Positions 13,725 through 14,699 of a stretch of DNA of 14,699 nt are shown here, in pieces. Both the position numbers and the translations under genes were made by a program. The notes beneath the pieces were generated by a model, which was given only the letters and a program-made list of their open reading frames with translations, searched no databases and was not told the origin of the DNA. Numbering within the stretch: the first letter of the stretch is position 1; each line of letters opens with the position of its first letter. The stretch covers positions 1 to 14,699 of the forward strand of contig CAMZKY010000239.1 of assembly GCA_947311455.1 (NCBI GenBank), in the 5' to 3' direction. This stretch comes from an uncultured Marinosulfonomonas sp. (GTDB lineage Bacteria > Pseudomonadota > Alphaproteobacteria > Rhodobacterales > Rhodobacteraceae).

Positions 13725-14699
13725 ATCCAAAGATAGCCGCTTGCCTATGCAGGGCATCAAGGTGCTGGATGCATCGACATTTATCGCCGGGCCATCCTGT
13801 GCGGCCTTGTTGGCTGAATTTGGTGCAGAAGTGATCAAGGTAGAGCATCCCGTTGGTGGTGATCCCTTGCGTCGCCTTGGAACAGATAGCGGATCAGATG
13901 GGCGTTCGCTGCTTTGGTTGAATGAAGGGCGGAATAAACGCTCGGTCACGCTGAATTTGAAATCCGCAAAAGGTGGTGAAATGTTTCGTGCGCTGGCTGC
14001 TAAAGCCGACGTGGTGATCGAAAATTTTCGTCCCGGTACAATGGATGGATGGGGGCTTTCGTTTGATACGCTGCGCGAGAATAACAAAGGCCTGATCATG
14101 CTGAAAGTCTCGGGGTATGGTCAAGATGGCCCTTACCGTGACTTGCCCGGATTTGCGCGTATAGCGCATGCTGTCAGCGGATTAAGCCACCTTACCGGTG
14201 AAAAGGGTGGCGCGCCCCTTACGCCTGGTTCGACATCTTTGGCCGATTATATGTCGGGCCTTTACGGTGTTATCGGTATTATGATGGCCTTGCGTAGCCG
14301 GGATGATACCGGAAAGGGTCAGATGATTGATGTGGCTCTTTATGAATCGGTTTTTCGTGCGCTTGATGAAATTGCCCCCGCTTATGCATTGAATGGAACT
14401 GTGCGCGGGCGGCAAGGTATTCACACAGTCAACGCCTGTCCACATGGGCATTTTGAATGTGCTGACGGGAAATGGGTGGCGATTGCGTGCACCAATGACA
14501 AGATGTTTGCGCGCTTGGCTGGTGCGATGAATGCGCCAGAGCTACTGACGCTATATCAAACCGTGGCATCGCGGATCAAAGCCGAGGATGACGTGAACGG
14601 ATTTGTTCAGGCTTGGACGGGTGCGCGCACGCAAACCGAGGTGCAGCAAGCGTGCAATCAAAGCGAGGTGCCATGCGGCGCAGTTTTGTCCATTGAGGA
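13717..14699 (+). CDS. CaiB/BaiF (class III) CoA-transferase, 3' end cut by window
   Basis: About 327 codons are open from a GTG start with no stop before the end, out of roughly 380-400 expected. The N-terminal block GIKVLDASTFIAGPSCAALLAEFGAEVIKVEHP, IENFRPGTMDGWG, and VSGYGQDGPYRDLPGFARIA are typical. The catalytic aspartate is Asp177 in TSLADYMSGL, followed by GKGQMIDVALYESVFRAL and the C-terminal EVPCGAVLSIE. The GTG has a good GGAGG (13707-13711) five bases upstream, inside the end of the transglycosylase gene, so the two are translationally coupled. It belongs to a different subgroup from the CoA-transferase at 4797, with clearly distinct sequence. The substrate is unknown. Confidence 0.93.
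   Translation, partial: MSKSKDSRLPMQGIKVLDASTFIAGPSCAALLAEFGAEVIKVEHPVGGDPLRRLGTDSGSDGRSLLWLNEGRNKRSVTLNLKSAKGGEMFRALAAKADVVIENFRPGTMDGWGLSFDTLRENNKGLIMLKVSGYGQDGPYRDLPGFARIAHAVSGLSHLTGEKGGAPLTPGSTSLADYMSGLYGVIGIMMALRSRDDTGKGQMIDVALYESVFRALDEIAPAYALNGTVRGRQGIHTVNACPHGHFECADGKWVAIACTNDKMFARLAGAMNAPELLTLYQTVASRIKAEDDVNGFVQAWTGARTQTEVQQACNQSEVPCGAVLSIE

Noticed and set aside
13852..14250. Suspicion that the second CoA-transferase lacks the catalytic aspartate because PAYDMVVQA of the first is PGFARIAHA here
   Set aside because: Counting along formyl-CoA transferase shows the catalytic Asp169 lies in the later GDSNSGM motif. The matching residue is present in both genes (Asp168 in VGDIVAGM, Asp177 in LADYMSGL).

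Overview
The window looks like a piece of an alphaproteobacterial chromosome, most likely Rhodobacterales (roseobacter group) with moderate GC. The reasons are the leuS-lptE-holA order, a CCA-encoding tRNA-Gly, the cobU/histidine-phosphatase pair, Flp pilins of the AVTVDW type, and the overall protein style. The genus is not determined. Position 1 behaves like the edge of an assembled contig: the first ~214 bases fold back on themselves, with a second, synonymously different copy of an internal leuS segment in inverted orientation.

Layout. (1) 1-2571, plus strand: the 3' part of leuS (fold-back at its start and an apparent one-base frameshift near 232), then lptE and holA, translationally coupled by overlaps. 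(2) 2585-3699, minus strand: cobU and a histidine phosphatase that is probably an alpha-ribazole phosphatase, overlapping by 4 bp and belonging to late cobalamin (nucleotide-loop) assembly. (3) 3760-4599: a divergent ChaN-like haem-binding-family exported protein. (4) 4797-6658: a class III (CaiB/BaiF) CoA-transferase and a YedK/HMCES-type SRAP protein. (5) 6663-6776: tRNA-Gly(TCC) with a candidate stable-RNA promoter. (6) 6869-10641: an MsbA-like ABC exporter and an acyl-CoA synthetase, closed by a strong hairpin terminator that serves both strands. (7) 10706-12550, minus strand: a small Flp-pilus cassette of three Flp pilin genes followed by cpaB, ending at that terminator with no other tad/cpa gene in the window. 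(8) 12551-12887: a divergent regulatory gap with a CtrA-like motif. (9) 12888-14699, plus strand: an exported lytic transglycosylase overlapping a second CaiB/BaiF CoA-transferase that runs off the end.

Most of the window is ordinary housekeeping and core metabolism. The parts most worth a second look are the fold-back at the start, the compact three-pilin/CpaB cassette with intercistronic hairpins, and the divergent lytic transglycosylase, which could act in pilus passage through peptidoglycan. I see no phage, transposase, integrase, CRISPR array or defence system, and no convincing wholly new system.
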